From: Oceanospirillum sp048268485
GTDB taxonomy: Bacteria > Pseudomonadota > Gammaproteobacteria > Pseudomonadales > Halomonadaceae
Length of the DNA: 8,825 nt
Assembly (NCBI GenBank): GCA_048268485.1
Contig: JBLWVL010000070.1
Location: forward strand, 1-8,825
Direction: 5' to 3'
In this document: positions 1 through 6,713 of the stretch, one piece after another
Layout: every line of letters begins with the position of its first letter
Numbering within the stretch: the first letter of the stretch is position 1
Notes under the pieces: model-generated
Told to the model about the DNA's origin: nothing
The model's database searches: none
What the model saw: the letters and a program-made list of their open reading frames with translations, nothing else
Translations under genes and position numbers: made by a program

Positions 1-1608
1 GAGCTTTTGCAACAGGTTTTATCCGGTGAGCAGGAGCAGGTGTTTCGCCAACTGGATATCAATGGGCGGGACGTGGCCGTTTATGCCGGTGTCCTGACCG
101 ATTTCTCCGGCCAGCCTGCAGCGGTTGTTCAGGTTGCGATGGATCGCGGTCATTATCTGGCTATGCTGGATCGCTCCTTTCTGGATTCTGTGCTGATTGC
201 TGCTGCCTTTATCATTTTTGGTCTGATACTGGCGGTTATTATTACCCGCAGCATTACGCGACCTTTGGACTCAATGCGATTGGCGGTGGAGAATATTTCC
301 AGTGGTGATGGCGATCTCACTCAAAAAATCCGTGTTGACGGTGATAATGAGATAGCCGAAATTGCGCAAACCGTTAACGGCTTTATCGACAATATAGAGA
401 GCATTATTAAAAAGTTGATGAAGTCGGTAGCCAGTGTTTCCGGTTCCGGATCTGAGCTCTTTGATATTACAGAGCACTCCATTGAGTTAACCCATAAACA
501 GCGGGCGAATACCCATGAGGTTGCTACAGCGGTGAATGAGATGACCGCCACAGCACAGGAAGTTGCCCAGCATGCTTCCAGTACCTCAAGCTTTACCGAA
601 GAAGCCAGCAAGCGCTCCAGTGTTAGCTATGCCACGGTAAAAGAGAGTATCCGAACCATTCATGAAATGGCCGAAAATGTGGGCTCTACGGTTGATATGA
701 TCAATCGCGTGAATGAGCAAACTACAGAAATCCATACCATTTTGGATGTGATTCACGGCATTGCCGAGCAAACCAATCTGTTAGCACTGAATGCCGCCAT
801 TGAAGCTGCCCGTGCCGGGGAGCAGGGTCGCGGTTTTGCTGTGGTAGCCGATGAGGTGCGTCAGTTAGCCCAGCGAACTCAGGAGGCCACCGGCCAGATC
901 AATGTAATGATTGCTGACCTGTTGAAGGTAACCAAGGACACTACTGATGTGATTAACCACAGTCAGGAGCACGTTCAGGAGCTGGTGGAAGTAGCCCATG
1001 CATCCGGTGATGCATTACAGGCGATTACCGATGGTATGCAGCAAATCAACGATACTGTTTACCAGATCGCCAGCGCGGCAGAAGAGCAGAGCCAGGTTTC
1101 TGATGATATCAACCTTAGGGTGGTGGATATTGCCGAAGGTGCACAGGAAAGTGCAGACGGTGCTGATCAGATTTTGCGTAGAACCTCTGCGATGGGTACA
1201 GAGCTGACGTCTTTGATGGGGGTTATCCGCCACTTTAAAGTAAGCAACGATCCGGCCATAGAACTGGCAGTGGCCCGAAGTGCGCATCAGGCATGGAAAA
1301 TGCGTTTGCGTACCTTCCTGGACGGGACGGGGTCAATCTCCATGCAACAGGCTGTTTCTGCCCATGATTGTGATTTCGGGCAGTGGTACTACGGAGAAGG
1401 TCATGAGTTCTGTCGTCATGAGGCGGATCTGAAAGCGATCGAAAACCCACATATTGAGATGCATGAGCTGATTCAGCAGATCGTTAAAGCCAAAGAGTCC
1501 GGTGATCAGGCCAAGGCTGAGGCGCTGTATCACAAAGTTTGTGATCTTTCTGAGATGATTGTTGCCGGTATGGATACCGTGATCGATAGGTACAAGCATC
1601 AGAGCTAA
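1..1608 (+). CDS. Methyl-accepting chemotaxis receptor with C-terminal CZB zinc-binding domain (5' end outside window)
   Basis: Chemoreceptor that signals through CheA/CheW to the flagellar motor. The frame is open from base 1, so the N-terminal first membrane segment and most of the sensor domain are missing; the TTG at base 7 is very unlikely to be the true start. Numbering from that codon: the end of a periplasmic sensor domain (1-58), a transmembrane helix (about 60-80), HAMP (about 81-133), and a long coiled-coil signalling domain. The hairpin tip is at 254-290, with EQTNLLALNAAIEAARAGE followed by GRGFAVVADEVRQLAQR. The C-terminus (about 425-520) is a CZB domain: H427 (AHQAW), C455 (HDCDFGQW), H486 (EMHELI) and H509 (LYHKV) fit its 3His/1Cys zinc site. 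In characterised CZB receptors zinc binding and the reactive cysteine sense zinc or oxidants such as HOCl. The ligand of the N-terminal domain cannot be told. A terminator follows at once, so transcription ends here. Confidence 0.95.
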   Translation, partial: ELLQQVLSGEQEQVFRQLDINGRDVAVYAGVLTDFSGQPAAVVQVAMDRGHYLAMLDRSFLDSVLIAAAFIIFGLILAVIITRSITRPLDSMRLAVENISSGDGDLTQKIRVDGDNEIAEIAQTVNGFIDNIESIIKKLMKSVASVSGSGSELFDITEHSIELTHKQRANTHEVATAVNEMTATAQEVAQHASSTSSFTEEASKRSSVSYATVKESIRTIHEMAENVGSTVDMINRVNEQTTEIHTILDVIHGIAEQTNLLALNAAIEAARAGEQGRGFAVVADEVRQLAQRTQEATGQINVMIADLLKVTKDTTDVINHSQEHVQELVEVAHASGDALQAITDGMQQINDTVYQIASAAEEQSQVSDDINLRVVDIAEGAQESADGADQILRRTSAMGTELTSLMGVIRHFKVSNDPAIELAVARSAHQAWKMRLRTFLDGTGSISMQQAVSAHDCDFGQWYYGEGHEFCRHEADLKAIENPHIEMHELIQQIVKAKESGDQAKAEALYHKVCDLSEMIVAGMDTVIDRYKHQS

Positions 1609-1643
1609 GGGTAGTGCTTTTTGCCTGCGGATATAACCTGAAG

Positions 1644-1677
1644 AGGGTTCATGATTATAGCGCGTGAACCCTTTTTT
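1644..1677 (+). terminator. Rho-independent terminator of the chemoreceptor gene
   Basis: AGGGTTCA (1644-1651) pairs with TGAACCCT (1665-1672). The stem can be extended by a G-U and a G-C pair around a nine-base loop, and six T's follow at 1672-1677. It lies 36 bases after the receptor stop codon and before the ribosome-binding site of the next gene, so the next gene probably has its own promoter. Confidence 0.9.
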
Positions 1678-1715
1678 ATTTCTCTGCGTAAAGCCTGTAA
1701 GTTCTGGAGATACTT

Positions 1716-2360
1716 ATGCGCTATTACTCACTATTACCATTTTCTGCCATTATCGCCTTTAGCTTGCTGACGTTGCTGGTCAGTATCGGCTGGATTCCCC
1801 CCGGCGAAGCGATTCTTGAGCAGCTGAAGTCGAATCTCGGGGATAGCCAGAGCTGGCTACTGTTGCTGATTATTCTGGCTGAGTCGATTATCTATCTGGG
1901 TTTTTACTTTCCCGGTCAGTTTTTTGCTGTGGTGATTGTGGTGCTGTCTGAGCCTGATTTCAGCGATATGCTTTGGCTGACCCTGATGATGGTGACGGCA
2001 GCAACGTTGGGCTCCTGCGTTAACTATGGTCTGGGGCGGGTATGGGGCGATCCCGATTACGCGCAGCAAAAAGGTTACTCCCTGCGAAATCTGTTGTTGG
2101 CGATGCTGCACACCAATGCACTGGCGTTCTATATGTTTGCACAAGGCGCAAACCGCCATCCCTTTAAAGTGGTCTTGCTCTCTGGCCTGATCAACCTGCC
2201 TTATTACCTGCTGCTGATTGCCGGAACGGCGCTACTGAGTGACGAGGTGATGTATGTCGCTGAAACACCGGAAGTGTTGGCGGTTTTCCTGACCGTCTGG
2301 TTCCTGGTTGCCCTATGGATGGATATCCGTAAGCGGGCGATACCGACTACGGATATTTGA
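1716..2360 (+). CDS. Multi-pass membrane protein resembling the DedA/VTT (SNARE-associated) superfamily
   Basis: A 214-residue, strongly hydrophobic protein. ATG 1716 is preceded by GGAG (1706-1709) with six bases between. Hydrophobic segments lie near residues 7-25, 46-78 (interrupted by a polar/Pro-Gly stretch), 86-105, 148-170 and 186-203. Three features recall DedA/VTT proteins: E56 followed by FPGQ at 65-68, like the re-entrant E...PG element; LGSCVNYGLGRVWG (98-111), like the G...GY..GR..G motif; and the AQGANRHPF segment (142-150) leading into a hydrophobic helix with AG at 169-170. DedA proteins are linked to lipid-carrier recycling and membrane homeostasis. The match is divergent: the usual PGE is PGQ here, and the second half is less canonical. 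The family call is therefore tentative and no substrate is proposed. It stands alone between a terminator and arfB. Confidence 0.6.
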   Translation: MRYYSLLPFSAIIAFSLLTLLVSIGWIPPGEAILEQLKSNLGDSQSWLLLLIILAESIIYLGFYFPGQFFAVVIVVLSEPDFSDMLWLTLMMVTAATLGSCVNYGLGRVWGDPDYAQQKGYSLRNLLLAMLHTNALAFYMFAQGANRHPFKVVLLSGLINLPYYLLLIAGTALLSDEVMYVAETPEVLAVFLTVWFLVALWMDIRKRAIPTTDI

Positions 2361-2420
2361 CATGTCGCTTATAGGGCGTATTGTACGCACCGCTGACGGT
2401 TCAGAGCTTTTGTTCGCTTA

Positions 2421-2465
2421 GCCGAATATAAGCAGCGATACGTCAGCTGAATATAAACAGCGATA
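2421..2465 (+). repeat. Imperfect 20-bp direct repeat upstream of arfB
   Basis: GCCGAATATAAGCAGCGATA (2421-2440) recurs as GCTGAATATAAACAGCGATA (2446-2465): two mismatches, period 25 bases. The second copy runs into the AAGGAG ribosome-binding site of arfB (2465-2470). Each copy carries a TATAA-like core, so the repeat could be a duplicated promoter or operator element, or simply a tandem duplication by slippage. No convincing -35 box is seen at 16-18 bases from either core. Confidence 0.7.
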
Positions 2466-2477
2466 AGGAGCACTCAG

Positions 2478-2888
2478 GTGTTACAGATATCCAATGCAGT
2501 GACCATTCCCGATGAGGAGTTAGAGCTGCAGGCTATTCGGGCGCAGGGCGCCGGTGGTCAGAATGTAAATAAGGTGTCATCAGCGATTCATCTGCGATTT
2601 GATATTGCCGCTTCCAGTCTGCCGGAGTTCTATAAAGAACGTTTGCTGGCGCTGAAAGACAGCCGGATCAGTAAAGAAGGTGTGCTGGTGATTAAAGCGC
2701 AGCAGTTCCGTACTCAGGAGAAGAACCGAGAAGATGCGTTGCAGCGACTGAAGGCACTGATTCTGGATGTCACTAAGATTCAGAAAGCCCGAAGAGCAAC
2801 CAAACCCAGCCGCAATTCACAGAAAAAGCGGATGGATAAAAAGAACCAACGGGGACAGATTAAGTCTCTACGTGGAAAGGTGGTGTGA
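2478..2888 (+). CDS. arfB: Alternative ribosome-rescue factor ArfB (peptidyl-tRNA hydrolase, YaeJ family)
   Basis: ArfB rescues ribosomes stalled at the 3' end of non-stop mRNA. Its C-terminal tail enters the empty mRNA channel and its GGQ loop hydrolyses the peptidyl-tRNA. The 136-residue protein has the catalytic-loop sequence AQGAGGQNVNKVSSAIHLRF near the N-terminus (GGQ at 26-28). It ends in a strongly basic tail (about 105-136) rich in Lys and Arg with the conserved final RGKV, as in E. coli YaeJ, which I recall as 140 residues. It has only the domain-3-like part of a release factor and no codon-recognition domain, so it is not PrfA/PrfB. The start is GTG 2478, preceded by AAGGAG (2465-2470) with seven bases between, an excellent site; the protein then begins at the usual family position. 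It sits 117 bases after the membrane-protein gene and may share or have its own transcript. Confidence 0.96.
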   Translation: MLQISNAVTIPDEELELQAIRAQGAGGQNVNKVSSAIHLRFDIAASSLPEFYKERLLALKDSRISKEGVLVIKAQQFRTQEKNREDALQRLKALILDVTKIQKARRATKPSRNSQKKRMDKKNQRGQIKSLRGKVV

Positions 2889-3011
2889 TGAGCATTTTTA
2901 ATAGGATAGGCAGTCAGAGAATGGTGTTGGGAAAGAACAGATTCAGGAGAAAACCGAATCGAAACTTCGGCCTCAGTTGGCGGCTTGTTACTCAACCCCT
3001 TCTGATAAAAG

Positions 3012-3063
3012 AAAAAGGGCTGCCGAATACACTGCAAAGCAGTTTATCCGCCAGCCCTTTTTT
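3012..3063. terminator. Bidirectional terminator between convergent arfB and the deaminase gene
   Basis: AAAAAGGGCTG (3012-3022) pairs with CAGCCCTTTTT (3052-3062), giving T-runs on both strands. The 29-base loop holds a second perfect hairpin, ACTGC-AAA-GCAGT (3031-3043). It serves arfB on the plus strand and, 26 bases beyond its stop codon, the deaminase gene on the minus strand. The rest of 2889-3088 shows nothing I can assign. Confidence 0.85.
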
Positions 3064-3088
3064 ATAAGCTGCAGTTCCTGATATTCGG

Positions 3089-4129
3089 TTAGCTGAACTC
3101 AGCTACCACACGATCCAGCTCTGCCAACAGCTCTTTCTTACGGGCTTCATCTGCCCAGCTGCCGTCAATACTGTTGCGGGTCAGGGTGATGATATCATCC
3201 GCGCTCAGGCCGACCGCCTGCTGCAGCTGCTGCAGGTTCTCGTTCATATAACCGCCAAAATAAGCCGGATCATCGGAATTGATAGTAGCCTTCAGACCGG
3301 CTTGCAGCATGGTCGGAATCGGGTGGTCGGTCAGATCTTTCACCACCTGCAGTTTCAGGTTCGACAGCGGACAAACCGTCAGTACCATCTGTGAATCCCG
3401 CAGGCGTTTAATCAGGGCGTCATCTTCCAGTGAGCGGTTGCCGTGATCAACCCGATCCACCTGCAGCAGATCCAGTGCCTGCCAGACATAGTCTGCCGGG
3501 CCCTCTTCACCGGCGTGGGCCGTGATCTTTAAACCCAGCTCCCGGCAGGCGGCAAATACGCCCTGAAACTTCTCCGGCGGATGTCCCATTTCTGACGAAT
3601 CCAAGCCCACGCCATAGATCTCATCCAGGTAAGGTTTCGCCAGCTCCAACGTCTCAAAAGCGCTCTCTTCCGACAGGTGACGCAGAAAGGACATAATCAG
3701 GCGATAGCTGATGCCCTGCTGGGCCCGGGCTTCTTTCAGTGCCTGCAGGATGCCGCCAATCTGGGTGGCAAAATCGATGCCGCGCTCCAGGTGACCCTGT
3801 GGGTCCCAGAAGATCTCTACATGACGCACATTCTGGCTGTGAACTTTGTCCAGATATGCACGGGTCAGATCATAATAATCCTGACGGGTCTGCAGCACAT
3901 TCATACCCTGATAGTAGAGGTCCAGAAACTCCTGCAGATTATTGAACTGGTAGGCTTCTTTGAGGGCTTCCACTGAATCATAGCTAAGTGTAATACGGTT
4001 TCGTTTTGCGATAGCAAACATCAGCTCCGGCTCAAAAGAACCCTCAATATGCAGGTGCAACTCTGCTTTGGGCAGCGCCTGGATCAGGCTTGCTATCTCT
4101 TGCGGGGCTTTAGGGGTTAACGCTGTCAT
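3089..4129 (-). CDS. Adenine deaminase of the adenosine deaminase superfamily (Aah1/Pa0148 type)
   Basis: A zinc hydrolase that deaminates adenine to hypoxanthine, or adenosine to inosine, in purine salvage. The 346-residue length is normal. Metal and catalytic residues are all present: H25 and H27 in ELHLHIEGS; H205 and E208 in HAGEEG; H229 in DHGNRS; D286-D287 in NSDDPAYFGGY. HLHIEGSFEPELMF and SDDPAYFGGY resemble the bacterial and fungal adenine deaminase branch (P. aeruginosa Pa0148) more than classical adenosine deaminases, which usually read TDDP at the last site. I therefore favour adenine as substrate, although automatic annotation will often say adenosine deaminase. ATG 4129 has GGAGA (complement of 4136-4140) six bases upstream. 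The gene converges on arfB and diverges from the hydroxylase operon; no functional link to the latter is evident. Confidence 0.9.
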   Translation of the reverse strand: MTALTPKAPQEIASLIQALPKAELHLHIEGSFEPELMFAIAKRNRITLSYDSVEALKEAYQFNNLQEFLDLYYQGMNVLQTRQDYYDLTRAYLDKVHSQNVRHVEIFWDPQGHLERGIDFATQIGGILQALKEARAQQGISYRLIMSFLRHLSEESAFETLELAKPYLDEIYGVGLDSSEMGHPPEKFQGVFAACRELGLKITAHAGEEGPADYVWQALDLLQVDRVDHGNRSLEDDALIKRLRDSQMVLTVCPLSNLKLQVVKDLTDHPIPTMLQAGLKATINSDDPAYFGGYMNENLQQLQQAVGLSADDIITLTRNSIDGSWADEARKKELLAELDRVVAEFS

Positions 4130-4190
4130 TTGAGGTCTCCAATTCTGATGACGTTATTCTAGCGGATTGGGGAGCCTGAGTCTGAAATTG

Positions 4191-4196
4191 AGTATA
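4191..4196 (-). promoter_or_regulatory. Candidate -10 box for the deaminase gene
   Basis: Read on the minus strand the sequence is TATACT, one mismatch from consensus, 62 bases before the start codon. At 17 bases upstream the -35 position reads CCTGTT, which is poor, so this is only a candidate. Confidence 0.3.
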
Positions 4197-4235
4197 GCGC
4201 CGTTTCTATGAAAAACAGGTAAAACACAAAAGTCC

Positions 4236-4286
4236 CATTTTTAGCGAGAAAATGTCATGTTTAGCCATGAGGCTTGTGTCCATAAT
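4236..4286 (+). promoter_or_regulatory. Candidate activator-dependent promoter of the HPA hydroxylase operon, with a 20-bp-spaced direct repeat
   Basis: CATTTTTAGCGA (4236-4247) and CATGTTTAGCCA (4256-4267) match at 10 of 12 positions, in the same orientation and exactly 20 bases apart, about two helical turns. CATAAT at 4281-4286 is a good -10 box. The position where a -35 box should lie (around 4258-4263) has no recognisable hexamer and is covered by the second repeat. A weak -35 overlapped by paired direct repeats is typical of AraC/XylS-type activation. HPA catabolic genes in other bacteria are known to be effector-controlled, but no regulator gene lies in this window, so the protein that binds is unknown. 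Confidence 0.5.
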
Positions 4287-4300
4287 TCATTCATCAACAA

Positions 4301-4335
4301 GGGTAGGAAGTTGAAGGGATCTTACTTCTCTACCC
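4301..4335 (+). other. Stem-loop in the presumed 5' leader of the hydroxylase operon
   Basis: GGGTAG (4301-4306) pairs with CTACCC (4330-4335). After a one-base bulge GAAGT (4307-4311) pairs with ACTTC (4324-4328), and after a two-base bulge AAG (4314-4316) pairs with CTT (4321-4323) around a GGAT loop. It begins about eight bases after the start site predicted from the CATAAT box and ends 66 bases before the oxygenase start. No T-run follows, so it is not a terminator by itself. It may be an RNA leader structure or an operator inverted repeat. Confidence 0.5.
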
Positions 4336-4401
4336 GTCGTAAACGCTGCTGAAGTGGTTTGCGTCCGATGAATACAACAACAATTATGCGGGTACAGTCT
4401 T

Positions 4402-5568
4402 ATGAAACCGAACAACCCAATGCTGGAGAAACTTCAGGATATCCTGCCTGCGATCCGTGCTAACGCGACTAAGACGGAGGAGCTGCGTCAAGTTCCCCAG
4501 GAAAATATCGACATGCTGCACGGCATCGGTCTGAACCGGGCCTTCCTGCCAAAAGCCTACGGCGGCCTGGAGATCTCCCTGCCGGAATTTACCGATTGTA
4601 TCGCCGCTCTGGCGGGTGCCTGCTGCTCAACGGCCTGGGCGTACAGTTTGCTGTGTACGCACAACCATCAGATGGCGATGTTTAGCAAAGAAGCCCAGGA
4701 GGAGTTCTGGGGTGAGAACCCGGATGCCGTTGCGTCTTCTTCGATAGCGCCCTTTGGTCAGTACGAAGAAGCCGAAGGCGGCATCATCTTTACCGGTGAT
4801 ATGAAGTGGAGTTCCGGTGTTGATCATGCGGACTGGATTATCGTCGGTCTGAATCGCATGGTAAACGATGAGAAAGTGTACAGCTTTGCGGTTATTCCCC
4901 GTAGCGAATTTACCATTATTGATGACTGGTACTCGGTGGCGATGCAGGGCTCCGGCACGAAAACCGCCCATATCGAAGGTGTATTTGTGCCGGAACATCG
5001 TATTCAGGCGGCAAAAGATATGATGGAAGGTCGGCATAAAGGACGTGCACTCTACCCTGACAGCAAAATCTATCACACGCCTTATCGCCCTTATTTCGCC
5101 TGTGGCTTTGCCGCCATGAGCCTGGGTGTCGCCGAGCGTATGATCGAAGTCTACAAGGATCTGACCAAAAACCGTGTCCGGGCCTATACCGGTGCCAAGG
5201 TTGATGGCTCTGTACCGCCGGTGCTGCGTATTGCGGAGTCCTACCAGCAGGTATGTGCGGCCCGTGCTTATCTGGAAAAAACCTGGAACGAGCATAAAGA
5301 GTATGGTGAGCAGCAGGAGTATCCGGATCGTTACACCCTGGCGCACTGGCGCACCAATCAGGCCTATGCCATCAAAATGTGTGTGGAAGCGGTGAACCGT
5401 CTGTGGGCGGTTATGGGTGCCTCTAACTGGTATGCCGACCGTGAAGGTCAACGCCTGTGGCGCGAGTCCAATATGACCGCTGCCCACGCTTACACCGATT
5501 ATGATGTTTGCGCACAAATTATTGGCCGTGAGCTGCTGGGGCTGGAACCTGATCCATCTCTGCTGTAA
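4402..5568 (+). CDS. C2-hpah: p-Hydroxyphenylacetate 3-hydroxylase, oxygenase component (C2 type)
   Basis: A flavin-dependent monooxygenase with acyl-CoA dehydrogenase fold. It binds FMNH2 delivered by C1, forms the C4a-hydroperoxyflavin with O2, and ortho-hydroxylates 4-hydroxyphenylacetate to 3,4-dihydroxyphenylacetate. The 388-residue protein aligns, from memory, with A. baumannii C2 almost throughout. Residues known there are kept: W79 (W112), H87 (H120), S113 (S146), R229 (R263), F232 (F266), H362 and Y364 (H396, Y398). HsaA-type steroid hydroxylases share the fold, but TPYRPYFACGF and HAYTDYDVCAQIIGRELLGLEPDP point to C2. The start at 4402 is the only usable ATG before an upstream in-frame stop (4369-4371), although the ribosome-binding site is weak (GGGTA, 4390-4394). 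The protein lacks about 33 N-terminal residues of the Acinetobacter enzyme. A reductase gene follows after a hairpin. Confidence 0.93.
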   Translation: MKPNNPMLEKLQDILPAIRANATKTEELRQVPQENIDMLHGIGLNRAFLPKAYGGLEISLPEFTDCIAALAGACCSTAWAYSLLCTHNHQMAMFSKEAQEEFWGENPDAVASSSIAPFGQYEEAEGGIIFTGDMKWSSGVDHADWIIVGLNRMVNDEKVYSFAVIPRSEFTIIDDWYSVAMQGSGTKTAHIEGVFVPEHRIQAAKDMMEGRHKGRALYPDSKIYHTPYRPYFACGFAAMSLGVAERMIEVYKDLTKNRVRAYTGAKVDGSVPPVLRIAESYQQVCAARAYLEKTWNEHKEYGEQQEYPDRYTLAHWRTNQAYAIKMCVEAVNRLWAVMGASNWYADREGQRLWRESNMTAAHAYTDYDVCAQIIGRELLGLEPDPSLL

Positions 5569-5577
5569 TGCACCCTT

Positions 5578-5598
5578 CTGCCGGAGATGCTCCGGCAG
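5578..5598 (+). other. Perfect stem-loop between the oxygenase and reductase genes
   Basis: CTGCCGGAG (5578-5586) and CTCCGGCAG (5590-5598) form a nine-pair GC-rich stem with an ATG loop, starting ten bases after the oxygenase stop. A pyrimidine-rich but interrupted tract follows (5604-5620). Without a clean T-run it is at best a leaky terminator. It could also protect the 3' end of the oxygenase message so that C2 outnumbers C1. Confidence 0.6.
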
Positions 5599-5662
5599 AT
5601 ACCGCTCTCTTTTCTCTTTCTGTAACTCTTCTCAGAATAAAAGCAAGCACAGGACAACAACC

Positions 5663-6586
5663 ATGAGTACTGAATTTGACCCACGGGATTTTCGTCGCGC
5701 ACTGGGTAACTTTGCCACCGGTGTCACCGTGATCACCGCCTGCACATCTGATGGTATTCAGACCGGTGTCACCGCCAACAGCTTTAACTCCGTTTCCCTT
5801 GATCCGCCACTGGTACTGTGGAGCATCATGAAAAACTCCGGCAGTGTCGAGGTGTTCGACAATGCCAGCCATTTTGCCGTGAATATTCTGGCGGCGGATC
5901 AGATTCCGCTATCCAACCACTTTGCCCGCCCGTCTGATGATAAATTTGTCGATATCGAGTACGAAAAAGGGCTGGGTAACGCCCCTTTGCTGCCGGATTG
6001 TTCCGCCCGTTTTCAGTGTGAAAGCTATCAGAAACTGGATGGCGGTGATCACTGGATTCTGGTGGGTAAAGTGGTGGCTTATGATGATTATGGCCGCGCA
6101 CCTCTGCTCTATCATGGCGGCGCTTATTCCGCAGTGATTCCCCATGCGGGTGCTAAACCTTCCGATTCTGAAGCGACGGATGCGGGGCAGGAAAAGAATG
6201 ACAAGCGTCTGGCAAGCAATCTGTATTATCAGATGCTGCAGGCGGTTAAGCGCTATCAGTCCGGTTATCAGCCGCTGCAGCTGGCCACCGGTCTGCGTAC
6301 CATTGAAGCCCGTATGCTACTGACCCTGAATGATTTTGGCTCCCTGGCTACCCTGGATCTGGAGGCGCGTATCGGTATGCCGGATAACGATCTTCACGGC
6401 GCTGTTGAGACGTTATGTCGTAAGGGCTGGCTGACCCAGCAAGATGATCAGTTAAGCCTGACCTCAGCCGGTGCCGAGCAGGCGGAAACCCTATGGAAGG
6501 TCGCCAGTGAACGTCAGGAGGAGGTCTTCGGACAGTTCTCTGAGGCGGAGCTGGTAACCTTCCGTAAGGTACTGGAAGCGGTTTAG
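5663..6586 (+). CDS. C1-hpah: p-Hydroxyphenylacetate hydroxylase, flavin reductase component (C1 type), copy 1
   Basis: NADH:FMN oxidoreductase that supplies FMNH2 to the C2 oxygenase encoded just upstream. The 307-residue protein has an N-terminal flavin reductase domain (1-164): FRRALGNFATGVTVITA; VTANSFNSVSLDPPLVLWS, the flavin-binding core; GGDHWILVGKV; and RAPLLYHGGAYSAV. A polar linker (about 165-185) follows, then a MarR-like winged-helix domain (about 186-307). In Acinetobacter C1 this C-terminal domain is autoinhibitory and HPA binding to it stimulates FMNH2 production and release; the same allostery is expected here. ATG 5663 has AGGA (5651-5654) eight bases upstream and gives the family N-terminus. 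The frame is open back to an ATG at 5501 inside the oxygenase gene, but that extension has no homology and is rejected. It lies 94 bases after C2, probably in the same operon, and is closed by the terminator at 6714. Confidence 0.93.
   Translation: MSTEFDPRDFRRALGNFATGVTVITACTSDGIQTGVTANSFNSVSLDPPLVLWSIMKNSGSVEVFDNASHFAVNILAADQIPLSNHFARPSDDKFVDIEYEKGLGNAPLLPDCSARFQCESYQKLDGGDHWILVGKVVAYDDYGRAPLLYHGGAYSAVIPHAGAKPSDSEATDAGQEKNDKRLASNLYYQMLQAVKRYQSGYQPLQLATGLRTIEARMLLTLNDFGSLATLDLEARIGMPDNDLHGAVETLCRKGWLTQQDDQLSLTSAGAEQAETLWKVASERQEEVFGQFSEAELVTFRKVLEAV
5771..5847 (+). repeat. 77-bp tract identical to 7115-7191 (copy 1)
   Basis: Within the first reductase gene these 77 bases are identical to 7115-7191 in the second, with no synonymous changes. 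In the 16 identical codons just before (RRALGNFATGVTVITA) half differ synonymously. The tract encodes the flavin-binding core, TANSFNSVSLDPPLVLWS and the residues after it. Confidence 0.9.
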
Positions 6587-6713
6587 CCCTTCCTGGCCCC
6601 AGGGTTGATGTTTGTGTCATCAGCATCGCCCGCATCGATGATCTTCATTGTGTCTGAGCTGGACCTGACTGCTTTATCCCGTGATGCGCTTAGGATCTGT
6701 CTGCTCTGAGTTT

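Noticed and set aside
7..9. TTG as the start of the chemoreceptor gene
   Set aside because: The frame is open to base 1 and the protein would lack its first membrane helix and most of its sensor domain, so the gene simply enters from outside the window.
2376..2400. Two adjacent small hairpins, GCGTA-TTG-TACGC and ACCG-CTGA-CGGT, after the membrane-protein gene
   Set aside because: Short stems and no T-run; not convincing as a terminator, and hairpins this small arise often by chance.
2885..3067. A 60-residue plus-strand open frame after arfB
   Set aside because: It runs into the terminator hairpin and its translation has a composition unlike a protein; no independent ribosome-binding site.
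4627..5517. A 296-residue open frame on the minus strand
   Set aside because: It lies wholly inside the well-matched oxygenase gene and its translation has no recognisable family features; it is the complement of the real coding frame.
5501..5662. In-frame upstream extension of the first reductase from ATG 5501
   Set aside because: It overlaps the oxygenase gene in another frame, and its translation (Cys/Arg-rich) resembles nothing in the family. ATG 5663 has a ribosome-binding site and gives the family N-terminus.
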